Shown here: positions 20,759 through 29,967 of the stretch, piece by piece | Position numbering within the stretch: the stretch's first letter is position 1 | Layout: the number at the start of each line of letters is the position of its first letter | Translations under genes and position numbers: made by a program | Source of the DNA: Rhodobacter sp. SY28-1 | GTDB taxonomy: Bacteria > Pseudomonadota > Alphaproteobacteria > Rhodobacterales > Rhodobacteraceae | Reading direction: 5' to 3' | Assembly (NCBI RefSeq): GCF_005222785.1 | Contig: NZ_STGH01000001.1 | Location: forward strand, 62,001 to 126,000 | DNA length: 64,000 bases | The notes under the pieces: model-generated | Seen by the model: only the letters and a program-made list of their open reading frames with translations | Told to the model about the DNA's origin: nothing | Databases searched by the model: none

Positions 20759-21625
20759 TCAGAGCGCCTCGGCGCCCGAAATGATTTCGATGAGTTCCTT
20801 GGTGATCGCGGCCTGACGGCTCCGGTTGTACTGGATCGTCAGCCGGTTGATCATGTCGCCAGCGTTGCGGGTCGCGTTGTCCATTGCGGACATCCGCGCG
20901 CCCTGCTCCGAGGCGCCGTTTTCCAGGAGAGCGGTAAAGATCTGCGTCGCCACGCCGCGCGGCAGCAGATCGGCCAGGATCGCCTCTTCCGAGGGTTCGT
21001 AGTCGTACAGCGCCGTGGCGCCTGCGGTTTCGAACTTGGCCGGGATGACCTGCTGCTCGGTCGGGATCTGGCTGATCACCGACTGGAAGCGGTTGTAGAA
21101 GATCGTGACCACGTCCGCCTCGCCAGCCTCGAAAGCCGCCATGACTTCCCGCGCGATGGCCTGCGCGTTGGCATAGCCCACGCGCTTCACTTCGCTCAGG
21201 TCCACGTGACCCACGAAGGCGCTGCCCCAGTCGCGGCGCAGCTGTTCACGGCCCTTCTTGCCGACGGTGAGGATCTTCACCGTCTTGCCCGCCGCCGTCA
21301 GCTCTGCAGCCCGGGTCCGGGCCAGCTTGACGATCGACGAGTTGAAGCCGCCGCACAGCCCGCGCTCGCTGGTCATGACCACCAGAAGATGCACCTGGTC
21401 CTTGCCGTTCCCGGCCAGAAGCTTCGGTGCGCCTTCCCCGGTGCCCACGCCCGCAGCCAGCGCCGACATGACCGCGGTCATCCGTTCGGCGAACGGACGC
21501 GCGGCTTCGGCAGCTTCCTGGGCGCGGCGCAGTTTTGCCGCCGCGACCATCTGCATGGCCTTGGTGATCTTCCGCGTGTTCTTCACGCTTCCGATCCGGT
21601 TCTTGAGGTCCTTAAGGCTGGGCAT
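20759..21625 (-). CDS. atpG: ATP synthase F1 subunit gamma
   Basis: The central rotor shaft, 288 residues, begins [36 protein letters not shown] and ends with [44 protein letters not shown]. Both terminal helices of the coiled coil that turns inside the alpha/beta ring are therefore intact. Third gene of the operon. Confidence 0.99.
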   Translation of the reverse strand: MPSLKDLKNRIGSVKNTRKITKAMQMVAAAKLRRAQEAAEAARPFAERMTAVMSALAAGVGTGEGAPKLLAGNGKDQVHLLVVMTSERGLCGGFNSSIVKLARTRAAELTAAGKTVKILTVGKKGREQLRRDWGSAFVGHVDLSEVKRVGYANAQAIAREVMAAFEAGEADVVTIFYNRFQSVISQIPTEQQVIPAKFETAGATALYDYEPSEEAILADLLPRGVATQIFTALLENGASEQGARMSAMDNATRNAGDMINRLTIQYNRSRQAAITKELIEIISGAEAL

Positions 21626-21646
21626 CTGCCTACTCCTTCAGGGGGC

Positions 21647-23185
21647 TCAAGCGAAGGTCTTGGCGAAGGCGTCAAGTTCCGCGCGGATCGCTTTCTCCAG
21701 ATCGCCCGCCACCTTGCGGTCGTTCTTGGTGATGTCTTCCAGAAGCGCCTTGCCGCTGGTGCGCAGGTGCTTCAGGAGCCCCTGCTCGAACCGGCCGACG
21801 TCCTTGACGGCGATCTTGTCCAGGTAACCGGCGGTGCCCGCGAAGATCACGCAGACGATTTCCGCGTTGGTCAGCGGCGAGTACTGGTTCTGCTTCATCA
21901 GCTCGGTCAGACGCGCGCCGCGGTTCAGAAGCTGCTGGGTCGAGGCGTCGAGGTCCGAGCCGAACTGCGCGAAGGCCGCCATTTCGCGGTACTGCGCCAG
22001 TTCCAGCTTCACCTTGCCGGCAACTGACCGCATTGCGGCCGTCTGTGCCGACGAACCCACGCGCGACACCGACAGACCGGTGTTCACGGCCGGACGGATG
22101 CCCTGGTAGAAGAGTTCCGTTTCCAGGAAGATCTGGCCGTCGGTGATCGAGATCACGTTCGTCGGAATGAAGGCCGACACGTCGCCGCCCTGGGTTTCGA
22201 TGATCGGCAGCGCGGTCAAGGAGCCAGCGCCGAAATCCTCGTTCAGCTTCGACGACCGTTCCAGAAGGCGCGAGTGCAGATAGAAGACGTCGCCCGGATA
22301 GGCTTCACGCCCCGGCGGACGGCGCAGCAGCAGCGACATCTGACGGTAGGCCACGGCCTGCTTCGACAGGTCATCGTAGATGATCAGCGCATGGCGGCCA
22401 TTGTCGCGGAAGAATTCCGCCATAGCGGTTGCGGCGTAGGGCGCCAGGAACTGCAGCGGGGCCGGGTCGGAGGCGGTTGCGGCAACGACGATGGTATAGG
22501 CGTCCGCGCCGGTTTCCTGCAGCTTCTTCACCAGCTGGGCCACGGTCGACCGCTTCTGCCCGATGGCGACGTAGACGCAGTACAGCTTCTTCGATTCGTC
22601 GGTGCCTGCGGCGTCGTTGTACGACTTCTGGTTCAGGATCGTGTCCAGCGCCACGGCGGTCTTGCCCGTCTGACGGTCGCCGATGATCAGTTCGCGCTGG
22701 CCACGGCCAACCGGGATCATCGCGTCCACGGCTTTCAGGCCGGTCGCCATCGGTTCATGCACCGACTTGCGCGGGATGATGCCCGGGGCTTTCTGGTCGG
22801 CGATCCGACGCTCGGTCGACACGATCGGGCCCTTGCCGTCGATCGGGTTGCCCAGGCCGTCCACGACGCGACCCAGCAGGCCGTTGCCCACCGGAACGTC
22901 CACGATGGACTTGGTGCGCTTGACGGTGTCGCCTTCCTTGATGTCCTGGTCGGACCCGAAGATAACGATACCGACGTTGTCGACTTCGAGGTTCAGCGCC
23001 ATCCCGCGGATACCGCCGGGGAATTCGACCATCTCGCCAGCCTGGACATTGTCCAGCCCGTGGACGCGGGCAATCCCGTCGCCGACCGACAGCACGCGGC
23101 CAATTTCGGCCACTTGTGCGTCCTTGCCGAAGTTCTTGATCTGCTCCTTGAGGATCGCAGAGATTTCAGCAGCCTGGATTCCCAT
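21647..23185 (-). CDS. atpA: ATP synthase F1 subunit alpha
   Basis: This non-catalytic nucleotide-binding subunit has 512 residues ([20 protein letters not shown]). It carries the Walker A motif [15 protein letters not shown] and the alpha signature region [22 protein letters not shown]. The ATG at 23,185 overlaps the atpH stop (TGATG). A GTG one codon earlier is possible but unlikely. Confidence 0.99.
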   Translation of the reverse strand: MGIQAAEISAILKEQIKNFGKDAQVAEIGRVLSVGDGIARVHGLDNVQAGEMVEFPGGIRGMALNLEVDNVGIVIFGSDQDIKEGDTVKRTKSIVDVPVGNGLLGRVVDGLGNPIDGKGPIVSTERRIADQKAPGIIPRKSVHEPMATGLKAVDAMIPVGRGQRELIIGDRQTGKTAVALDTILNQKSYNDAAGTDESKKLYCVYVAIGQKRSTVAQLVKKLQETGADAYTIVVAATASDPAPLQFLAPYAATAMAEFFRDNGRHALIIYDDLSKQAVAYRQMSLLLRRPPGREAYPGDVFYLHSRLLERSSKLNEDFGAGSLTALPIIETQGGDVSAFIPTNVISITDGQIFLETELFYQGIRPAVNTGLSVSRVGSSAQTAAMRSVAGKVKLELAQYREMAAFAQFGSDLDASTQQLLNRGARLTELMKQNQYSPLTNAEIVCVIFAGTAGYLDKIAVKDVGRFEQGLLKHLRTSGKALLEDITKNDRKVAGDLEKAIRAELDAFAKTFA

Positions 23186-23745
23186 CACCCAACCTCTTTC
23201 ATTGCATTTTGCAGGGCCGCGAGCTTTGCCTTGACCGAAGTGTCGATCATGGTCGAGCCCAGCTTGACGACGAGACCGCCGATGAGGGATTCATCGACGG
23301 TCGTTTTCAGTTTCACGGTCTTGCCGACGCGGGCCTTCAGCGTTTCGGCAAGCTTTTTCGATTGTGCGGCCGACAGTGCGCGGGCGGCGGTGACCTCGGC
23401 AGTCACTTCGCCCTTCTCGGCAGCGATCATGTCGGTCAGTTGCGCGGCAAGCTGCGGCAGCACGAAGAGGCGGCGCTTGTCGGCCATCAGGGCCAGCGTG
23501 TTCGCGGTCAGCGTGGACAGGCCCAATTTCGCGCCGATGGCGGCGATGACGTTGCCCTGCTCCTCCCGGGTGACCACGGGCGAGGCGATCACACCCCGCA
23601 GGTCTTCGCTGGCGGCCAGCGTTTCGGTCAGCGCTGCGACGTCGGCTTCCAGTGCCTTCAGCGCCCCGCCTTCCTTGGCCAGATCGAACAAGGCCGACGC
23701 ATAGCGTGCGGCGATGCCCAGAGAGATCGAAGCTGGTTCTGACAC
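23185..23745 (-). CDS. atpH: ATP synthase F1 subunit delta
   Basis: The 186-residue delta subunit (OSCP homologue) links F1 to the peripheral stalk. It begins [29 protein letters not shown] and carries the conserved C-terminal strand [33 protein letters not shown]. First gene of atpHAGDC. The F0 genes (atpIBEF) are absent here, as expected in alphaproteobacteria where F0 and F1 operons are separate. Confidence 0.98.
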   Translation of the reverse strand: MSEPASISLGIAARYASALFDLAKEGGALKALEADVAALTETLAASEDLRGVIASPVVTREEQGNVIAAIGAKLGLSTLTANTLALMADKRRLFVLPQLAAQLTDMIAAEKGEVTAEVTAARALSAAQSKKLAETLKARVGKTVKLKTTVDESLIGGLVVKLGSTMIDTSVKAKLAALQNAMKEVG

Positions 23746-24127
23746 GTCAACCCTTCCGCTGTCTCATGCCCCGGGCTCTTGCGAACCGGGCGTCCCTTCG
23801 GCGCATACCTCGACATTCGTCTGGGCGGCGCCATCCGTCGCGGGGTCCTTAGCAGAGGCTTCCCTACCCCGCAACCGGGTTGCACACGGTTTCTTGAGCC
23901 TTCGAACCGGCCAGATTGTCGCTGTTGGCGCAAACGCATGGGCGGCGGTGTCCCGGCGCCCATGGCGGTCTCTGTTTGACATCTTGCCGGGCGCCGATTC
24001 CGTCGCGCCATCCGGACGGATTCGCGGCTCACATCGGGTCACAGCTGCGTCAGGCACCGGTCCTGACGGGTTGACCCTCCCGCCGGTCAGGCGGACACCT
24101 GCCCGCCAAAAGCAGAAAGGCAGGTCC
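23746..24127. other. Intergenic region between atpH and the L,D-transpeptidase gene
   Basis: These 382 bases must contain the divergent promoters of the ATP synthase operon and the transpeptidase gene. I see no convincing coding frame, no RNA gene and no strong hairpin. A TTGACA occurs on the plus strand near 23,978 without a good -10 box at 17 bases. Confidence 0.5.
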
Positions 24128-24673
24128 ATGACCCTCAACCGACGCGGACTTCTCGGCGCAGCGCTTGGCGCGCCCTTCCTTGCCACGGCGGCTTGGGCCG
24201 AAAGCGCCTCGGTGCGCAGCAATGTCTCCAGCTTTGCCATGCAGGACTGGCGCGACCATTTCGACGGACTTGGTCGGGCGATGATCGTTGCCGACACCAC
24301 GTCGCGCGCTTTGCACTACTGGAATGCCGAAGGGACAGACCACCGCATCTTCCCGACCTCGGTCCCGATCTCGGACGAGCTGACCAAGCGCGGCTACACC
24401 GAGATTGTCCGCAAGAAGGTGGGACCCAGCTGGACGCCGACGCCATCGCAGATGGAGCGCTACCCCGACTGGAAGCCGATCGGCCCGGGTCCCGACAACC
24501 CGCTGGGCACCCACGCGATGTATCTGGGCTGGCCCGCCTACATCATCCACGGCACCCACGACACCCGGAAGATCGGGCGCAGGTCGTCGGACGGCTGCAT
24601 AGGACTGTACAACGAGAACATCGCGCAACTGTTCGACCTGTGCCCGGTCGGAACCCTGGTCCGCGTGATCTGA
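24128..24673 (+). CDS. L,D-transpeptidase (YkuD domain), exported
   Basis: The 181-residue protein begins MTLNRRGLLGAALGAPFLATAAWA, a signal sequence with twin arginines that could be Tat-directed. The YkuD catalytic region is IIHGTHDTRKIGRRSSDGCIGLYNEN, with the His and the nucleophilic Cys. The usual S-H-G-C-I-R core reads S-D-G-C-I-G. Such enzymes make 3-3 peptidoglycan crosslinks or attach proteins to the wall in the periplasm. The ATG at 24,128 is preceded by AGAAAGGCAGGTCC. Confidence 0.87.
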   Translation: MTLNRRGLLGAALGAPFLATAAWAESASVRSNVSSFAMQDWRDHFDGLGRAMIVADTTSRALHYWNAEGTDHRIFPTSVPISDELTKRGYTEIVRKKVGPSWTPTPSQMERYPDWKPIGPGPDNPLGTHAMYLGWPAYIIHGTHDTRKIGRRSSDGCIGLYNENIAQLFDLCPVGTLVRVI

Positions 24674-24674
24674 G

Positions 24675-24700
24675 GGACGGTGGGCAGCTGCCCACCCTAC
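24675..24700 (-). repeat. Dispersed palindromic repeat, copy 2
   Basis: GGTGGGCAGCTGCCCACC at 24,679-24,696 is a perfect 18-bp palindrome followed by CTAC. Its reverse complement matches the unit at 5996-6023, including the GTAG flank. It fills the gap between two convergent genes and includes the methyltransferase stop codon. Confidence 0.6.
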
Positions 24701-25452
24701 TCCCGGCTCAGGGCCGGTTCCGCCGCGCCCTGACCGACGCCCTCCAGCACCCGAAGCGGCTTCTTCACCGCCGCGCGCAGACCACCCTGCGTGGGTGCAT
24801 AGACCTGCTTCGACGCCTCGACCATCAGCACGCCCCCGGCCAGCCAGGGCATCTTTCGCCCAAAGCCTTCCCAGAAATCCGCCGACCGCAGCCAGAACCG
24901 GGTGCTCAGGGGCGGGGCGAACAGGACCGAACAGTTCCGCTCCGGCGTGAAGCCGTGCCGCTTCAGCTGCGCCTCCAGCTGCGCCACCGAATAGGGCCGG
25001 CCATAGCCAAAGGGCGTCTCGTCCCGCCGAGACCACAGGCCCCCCCGGTTCGGCACGATGAACAGCGCCCTCCCCCCCGGCCCCAGCACCCGGTGCGCCT
25101 CCTCCAGCACCGAGGACGGGTTTTCCGAGGTCTCCAGCCCGTGCATCAGCACCAGCCGGTCCACGAGCCCCGTCGGCACCGGCCAGGCCGTGTCCTCGCA
25201 CAACACGCTCACGTTCTCCATCCCGGCAGGCCAGGGCATCACCCCCTGCGGCCCCGGCATCAGCCCGATCACCCGCCGCGCCTCAGGCAGATAGGGCCGC
25301 AACAGGGGCACCGCGAAGCCGAACCCCACCACCGTCTCGCCCTGTTTAGGAGGCCACAACCGCACGACCTGATCCCGGATCGCCCGCTGCGCCACCCGGC
25401 CCAGCTGCGTCCGATAGTAGAAATTCCTCAGGTCCAGCACGTCGAGATGCAT
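24697..25452 (-). CDS. Class I SAM-dependent methyltransferase
   Basis: A 251-residue protein of the Methyltransf_11 type. The SAM loop is degenerate ([29 protein letters not shown]). The later elements are clear: [58 protein letters not shown]. This fits the ubiquinone-type methyltransferase family found next to gloB in Rhodobacteraceae. Substrate unknown. It is divergent from gloB with a 60-base shared promoter region. Confidence 0.85.
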   Translation of the reverse strand: MHLDVLDLRNFYYRTQLGRVAQRAIRDQVVRLWPPKQGETVVGFGFAVPLLRPYLPEARRVIGLMPGPQGVMPWPAGMENVSVLCEDTAWPVPTGLVDRLVLMHGLETSENPSSVLEEAHRVLGPGGRALFIVPNRGGLWSRRDETPFGYGRPYSVAQLEAQLKRHGFTPERNCSVLFAPPLSTRFWLRSADFWEGFGRKMPWLAGGVLMVEASKQVYAPTQGGLRAAVKKPLRVLEGVGQGAAEPALSRE

Positions 25453-25512
25453 TGCGGCGGTCGCCCGTTGGGGTCAATCCTGCGCATCATACCCAGCAAG
25501 GGACCAAAGACC

Positions 25513-26280
25513 ATGCCGCTTGAACTCGTCACCGTCCCCTGCCTGCAGGACAACTACGCCTACCTGATCCACGACCCCGACACCGGCCACACCGCCGTCA
25601 TCGACGTCCCCGAGCCCGGCCCCATCCTCGCCGCGCTGGAAGCCCACCAGTGGCGGCTGACCGACATCCTGATCACCCACCACCACGACGACCACATCCA
25701 GGGCGTCGACACCCTGCGCACCCGGACCGGAGCCATGGTCCTCGGCGCCGCCGCCGACGCCCACCGCTTGCCCCGCCTCGACCTTGCCCTGACCGAGGCG
25801 TCCAGCTTTTCCGTCGGCAACGCGTTCGCCCGCGTCATCGACGTGCCCGGCCACACGCTCGGCCACATCGCCTACCACTTTCCCCAGTCCAAACTCGCCT
25901 TCACCGCCGACAGCCTGATGGCCGGGGGCTGCGGTCGGCTGTTTGAAGGCACCGCCCGCGAGATGCATGCAAGCCTTCAGAAACTCGCCGCGCTGCCGCC
26001 GGAAACGCTCATCTGCTCGGGCCACGAATACACCGCCTCGAACCTGCGCTTTGCCGCGACCCTTGAACCGGGCAATTCACGGCTTATCTCTCGTATCGCC
26101 TGGGTCGCCGAGCGGCGCGCCAAGGGCCTTCCGACCGTCCCCGTTCCGCTCGAAGAAGAACTGGCGACGAACCCCTACCTGCGGGCACATCTGCCCGCGC
26201 TGAAGACAGCAGTCGGCCTCCCAGATGCCGACGATGTCACGGTTTTCGCCGAAATCCGGGCCAGAAAAGACAAGTTCTAG
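25513..26280 (+). CDS. gloB: Hydroxyacylglutathione hydrolase (glyoxalase II)
   Basis: GloB hydrolyses S-D-lactoylglutathione to D-lactate and glutathione, the second step of methylglyoxal detoxification. The 255-residue protein starts MPLELVTVPCLQDNYAYLIHD. It has the metal motif ITHHHDDHIQG, PGHTLGHIAYH, FTADSLMAGGCGRLFEGTA and CSGHEYTASNLRFA. It ends with the C-terminal glutathione-binding domain (TNPYLRAHLP). All family features are present; the ATG at 25,513 matches the family N-terminus. Confidence 0.96.
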   Translation: MPLELVTVPCLQDNYAYLIHDPDTGHTAVIDVPEPGPILAALEAHQWRLTDILITHHHDDHIQGVDTLRTRTGAMVLGAAADAHRLPRLDLALTEASSFSVGNAFARVIDVPGHTLGHIAYHFPQSKLAFTADSLMAGGCGRLFEGTAREMHASLQKLAALPPETLICSGHEYTASNLRFAATLEPGNSRLISRIAWVAERRAKGLPTVPVPLEEELATNPYLRAHLPALKTAVGLPDADDVTVFAEIRARKDKF

Positions 26281-26438
26281 GCGCCCTGTATCACAAATGG
26301 CGTGAACTTCGGGGGAAACCCCAAAATCTGGAAAATTGCGCTTGAAGTGCGGTGAATAAAACCGAACTTTAAGCTTATGAGGCCACGGTTGGTACGGGCG
26401 CTCGTGCCCGGCCGACCTGCAGGACAGGAGCACCGAAC

Positions 26439-28757
26439 GTGCCATCGTTTTCGACCACGCTTGAACAAGCCATCCACTCGGCGCTGGCACTGGCCAATTC
26501 GCGCCGCCACGAACTGGCGACGCTGGAACACCTGCTCCTCGCCCTGATCGACGAACCCGACGCCGCCCGCGTGATGAAGGCCTGCGCCGTGAACCTGGAC
26601 GAGTTGCGCAAGACCCTGACCGACTTCATCGACGACGACCTGTCGACGCTGGTGACCGATGTCGAGGGGAGCGAGGCCGTCCCCACCGCCGCCTTCCAGC
26701 GCGTGATCCAGCGCGCCGCGATCCATGTGCAGTCCTCGGGCCGCACCGAAGTCACCGGCGCGAACGTCCTGGTCGCGATCTTCGCCGAACGCGAATCGAA
26801 CGCCGCCTACTTCCTGCAGGAACAGGACATGACCCGCTACGACGCGGTCAACTTCATCGCGCATGGCGTGGCGAAGGACCCGTCCTACGGCGAGGCGCGT
26901 CCCGTTCAGGGCGCCGAGGAACAGCATGAAACCCCGAAGGCCGAGGCTGGCGAAGCCAAGGAATCGGCGCTGTCCAAGTACTGCGTCGACCTGAACGTTA
27001 AGGCCCGCAAGGGTGACGTCGACCCGCTCATCGGCCGCGAGGCCGAGGTTGAGCGTGCAATCCAGGTGCTCTGCCGCCGCCGCAAGAACAACCCGCTGCT
27101 CGTGGGCGACCCGGGCGTCGGCAAGACCGCCATTGCCGAAGGCCTCGCTCGCAAGATCGTCAATGGCGAGACGCCCGAGGTTCTGTCCAAGGCGACGATC
27201 TTCTCGCTCGACATGGGCGCTCTGTTGGCCGGAACCCGCTATCGTGGCGACTTTGAAGAACGGCTGAAGCAGGTTGTGAAGGAACTTGAGGATCACCCCG
27301 ACGCGATCCTCTTCATCGACGAGATTCACACCGTCATCGGCGCTGGTGCCACCAGCGGCGGCGCGATGGATGCCTCGAACCTGCTGAAACCCGCGCTGCA
27401 GGGCGGCAAGCTGCGCTGCATGGGAAGCACTACCTACAAGGAATTCCGTCAGCACTTCGAAAAGGACCGCGCCCTGTCGCGGCGCTTCCAGAAGATCGAC
27501 GTGAACGAACCTTCGGTGCCGGATGCGATCAAGATCCTCATGGGCCTGAAGCCCAGCTTCGAGGAACATCACGACCTGAAATACACCAACGACGCGATCA
27601 AGTCGGCGGTGGAACTGGCCGCGCGCTACATCCACGACCGGAAACTGCCAGACTCGGCCATCGACGTGATCGACGAAGCCGGGGCCGCCCAGCACCTGCT
27701 GACCGGTATCAAGCGCCGCAAGTCGTTGGGCGTGAAGGAGATTGAGGCCGTCGTTGCCAAGATCGCCCGCATCCCGCCCAAGACCGTGTCGAAGGACGAT
27801 GCCGAAACCCTGCGCGATCTGGAAAAGACCCTGAAGCGCGTGGTCTTCGGCCAGGACAAGGCGGTTGAGGCGTTGTGTGCCGCAATCAAGCTGGCCCGCG
27901 CCGGCCTGCGCGAACCGGAAAAGCCCATCGGCAACTACCTGTTCGCGGGCCCCACGGGCGTCGGCAAGACCGAGGTCGCGAAGCAGCTTGCCTCGTCGCT
28001 TGGCGTGGAACTGATCCGCTTCGACATGTCGGAGTACATGGAGAAACATGCCGTTTCCCGCTTGATCGGCGCTCCTCCGGGCTATGTCGGCTTTGACCAG
28101 GGCGGCATGCTGACCGATGCCATCGACCAGCACCCGCATTCCGTCCTGTTGCTGGACGAAATGGAAAAGGCCCACCCGGATGTCTACAACATCCTGCTGC
28201 AGGTGATGGACCACGGGAAACTGACCGACCACAACGGCCGGACGGTGGATTTCCGCAACGTGATCCTCATCATGACCTCGAACGCGGGCGCGCGCGAACA
28301 GTCGATGGCCGCCATCGGCTTTGGCCGTGAACGCCGCACGGGTGAGGATACTGCCGCGATCGAGCGGACCTTCACGCCCGAGTTCCGCAACCGCCTGGAC
28401 GCCGTGATCAACTTTGCCCCGCTGGGCAAGGAGATCATCATGCAGGTGGTCGAGAAGTTCGTCCTGCAGCTTGAGGCTCAGCTGATGGACCGCAACGTCC
28501 ATATCGAGCTGTCGCCCGAGGCCGCGATGTGGCTGGGCGACAAGGGCTATGATGACAAGATGGGCGCGCGGCCCCTGGCCCGGGTGATCCAGGAACACAT
28601 CAAGAAGCCGCTGGCCGAGGAGCTTCTGTTCGGCAAGCTGGTCAAGGGCGGTGTGGTCCGAGTGAAAGTCAAGGACGACGCCATCGTTCTGGACATCGAG
28701 GAACCGGCCAAGCCTCGGCTGACGGGTCAGAAGCCCCCGCTCCTGACCGCCGAGTAA
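26439..28757 (+). CDS. clpA: ATP-dependent Clp protease ATP-binding subunit ClpA
   Basis: ClpA unfolds substrates and feeds them to ClpP; with ClpS it degrades N-end-rule proteins. The 772-residue protein has the Clp-N domain (MPSFSTTLEQAIHSALALANSRRHELATLEHLLLAL), a first AAA+ module with Walker A GDPGVGKT at about 223, and a second with GPTGVGKT at about 504. The ClpP-binding IGF loop is IGFGRE near 626. There is no M-domain, as expected for ClpA rather than ClpB. clpS, often just upstream, is not here; the 158-base leader contains no coding frame for it. Confidence 0.97.
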   Translation: MPSFSTTLEQAIHSALALANSRRHELATLEHLLLALIDEPDAARVMKACAVNLDELRKTLTDFIDDDLSTLVTDVEGSEAVPTAAFQRVIQRAAIHVQSSGRTEVTGANVLVAIFAERESNAAYFLQEQDMTRYDAVNFIAHGVAKDPSYGEARPVQGAEEQHETPKAEAGEAKESALSKYCVDLNVKARKGDVDPLIGREAEVERAIQVLCRRRKNNPLLVGDPGVGKTAIAEGLARKIVNGETPEVLSKATIFSLDMGALLAGTRYRGDFEERLKQVVKELEDHPDAILFIDEIHTVIGAGATSGGAMDASNLLKPALQGGKLRCMGSTTYKEFRQHFEKDRALSRRFQKIDVNEPSVPDAIKILMGLKPSFEEHHDLKYTNDAIKSAVELAARYIHDRKLPDSAIDVIDEAGAAQHLLTGIKRRKSLGVKEIEAVVAKIARIPPKTVSKDDAETLRDLEKTLKRVVFGQDKAVEALCAAIKLARAGLREPEKPIGNYLFAGPTGVGKTEVAKQLASSLGVELIRFDMSEYMEKHAVSRLIGAPPGYVGFDQGGMLTDAIDQHPHSVLLLDEMEKAHPDVYNILLQVMDHGKLTDHNGRTVDFRNVILIMTSNAGAREQSMAAIGFGRERRTGEDTAAIERTFTPEFRNRLDAVINFAPLGKEIIMQVVEKFVLQLEAQLMDRNVHIELSPEAAMWLGDKGYDDKMGARPLARVIQEHIKKPLAEELLFGKLVKGGVVRVKVKDDAIVLDIEEPAKPRLTGQKPPLLTAE

Positions 28758-28775
28758 GGCCCACGCAAGTCAATA

Positions 28776-28806
28776 GACCCCCCGCCCTGATCCGGCGGGG
28801 GGTCTT
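28776..28806 (+). terminator. Rho-independent terminator of clpA
   Basis: GACCCCCCGCC / GGCGGGGGGTC is an 11-bp perfect stem with a 7-base loop, followed by TTCATT. It starts 19 bases after the clpA stop. Confidence 0.9.
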
Positions 28807-28971
28807 CATTGTGCCGCTGTTCGTAGACTTCGTCACTCCTCGCCGGGGGCCCCGCGACGAGAAGCCAAGGGCGAACGAGGAGCCTTCCGCGGGATGTTAA
28901 GAAACCCCTAATGCCCGCGACCAAGTCTTTGTAATCATTGATCCATCCAGGTCTGTCCACCGTGGACAGGA

Positions 28972-29826
28972 TCAGACCACCGCCGCCCGATACAGATGCC
29001 AGGTCGCGTGGCCCAGGACCGGCAGCACCACCACCAGACCCAGCAGCAGCGGCAGGATGCCCAGCACCAGCCCCCCCGCGACGATCAGCCCCCAGGTGGC
29101 GATCACCACCGGATTCTCCCGCGCGACCTGAACCGAGGTCAGCACCGCGACCGGCAGCGTGACGTCCCGGTCCAAGAGCAGCGGAAACGAGATCACGCTG
29201 ACCGCCAGCACCGCCACCGCCAGCAGGAACCCGACTCCGGTCCCGACGACGATCATCACCCAGCCCGCCGGGGTCGACACCGCCTCGCTCAAGAGAACCC
29301 CGACGCTCAGCACCCGCTCGGACCCCAGCGTCGCCGCGTGGATCGCGTCGGCCAGCAGAAGCCAGGCCATGAAGATCACCGCGTTGAACAGGCTCAGCAT
29401 CAGGATGCGCGGAAAGCGGGGGTTCCGCAGCACGTCAAACATCGCGCCCCAGCTGACCTCGCGCCCCACCTCGCGCCGCCGGCTGAGCTCATACAGCCCC
29501 AGCGCCGCCACCGGCCCGACCAGCGCGAAGCCGGACAGCACCGGGAACAGAAGGTGGGACAGATCGCCCTGGCTCGCCAGCGCCAGCAGCACCGCCCCCA
29601 TCGCGGGATACAGCAAGCAGGCGAACATCACGTCCGACCGCATCGCGGCCAGGTCGTCCCAGCCCTTGCGCAGGGCGTCGGTCAGGTCGCCCGACACCAG
29701 CACCCGCGTTTCCGGCCGCACATTGGGATCGGCCGTCGAATGGGTGGCGACATCGGTCGCATACCCGGCGGCCGAGCCCAGCGCGCCAAAGGTCCAGGAC
29801 AGGGGGTTTCCAATCGTCTTCGGCAT
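28972..29826 (-). CDS. DUF2189 domain-containing membrane protein
   Basis: The 284-residue protein starts MPKTIGNPLSWTFGALGSAAGYATDVATHS. It has about six membrane segments. The pattern LTDALRKGWDDLAAMRSDVMFACLLYPAMG and later ISFPLLLDRDVTLPVAVLTSVQVARENP is characteristic of DUF2189. The function of the family is unknown; members are often near cytochrome oxidase genes, which is not the case here. The ATG at 29,826 is preferred to an upstream in-frame start that adds 25 non-conserved residues. Confidence 0.82.
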   Translation of the reverse strand: MPKTIGNPLSWTFGALGSAAGYATDVATHSTADPNVRPETRVLVSGDLTDALRKGWDDLAAMRSDVMFACLLYPAMGAVLLALASQGDLSHLLFPVLSGFALVGPVAALGLYELSRRREVGREVSWGAMFDVLRNPRFPRILMLSLFNAVIFMAWLLLADAIHAATLGSERVLSVGVLLSEAVSTPAGWVMIVVGTGVGFLLAVAVLAVSVISFPLLLDRDVTLPVAVLTSVQVARENPVVIATWGLIVAGGLVLGILPLLLGLVVVLPVLGHATWHLYRAAVV

Positions 29827-29967
29827 CAGGGGTCCTCCCGCAAAGGGGGCGTCCCGGCTGGTCCTGCCCGGGGACGTCCCAGTGGCAACGACGGCAAGCA
29901 CGAATGGTTCTGGGTTCAGCCTAGCACGGATTGCCCGGCCCTGCAGTCACGGATTGGTGCGCCCCGG

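Noticed and set aside
24193..26280. One 695-codon frame fusing the L,D-transpeptidase region to gloB
   Set aside because: Only the part from 25,513 is homologous to a protein (GloB). The upstream part is the wrong frame of the transpeptidase gene and antisense of the methyltransferase gene.
26277..28598. Very long open frame antisense to clpA (about 770 codons)
   Set aside because: It mirrors the clpA coding strand, is His/Val/Gly-rich without any fold signature, and arises from GC-rich codon bias. clpA on the other strand is unambiguous.
28953..28969. CTGTCCAC-C-GTGGACAG palindrome as a terminator of the DUF2189 gene
   Set aside because: The stem is short and no T tract follows on the minus strand; it may be only a chance palindrome.
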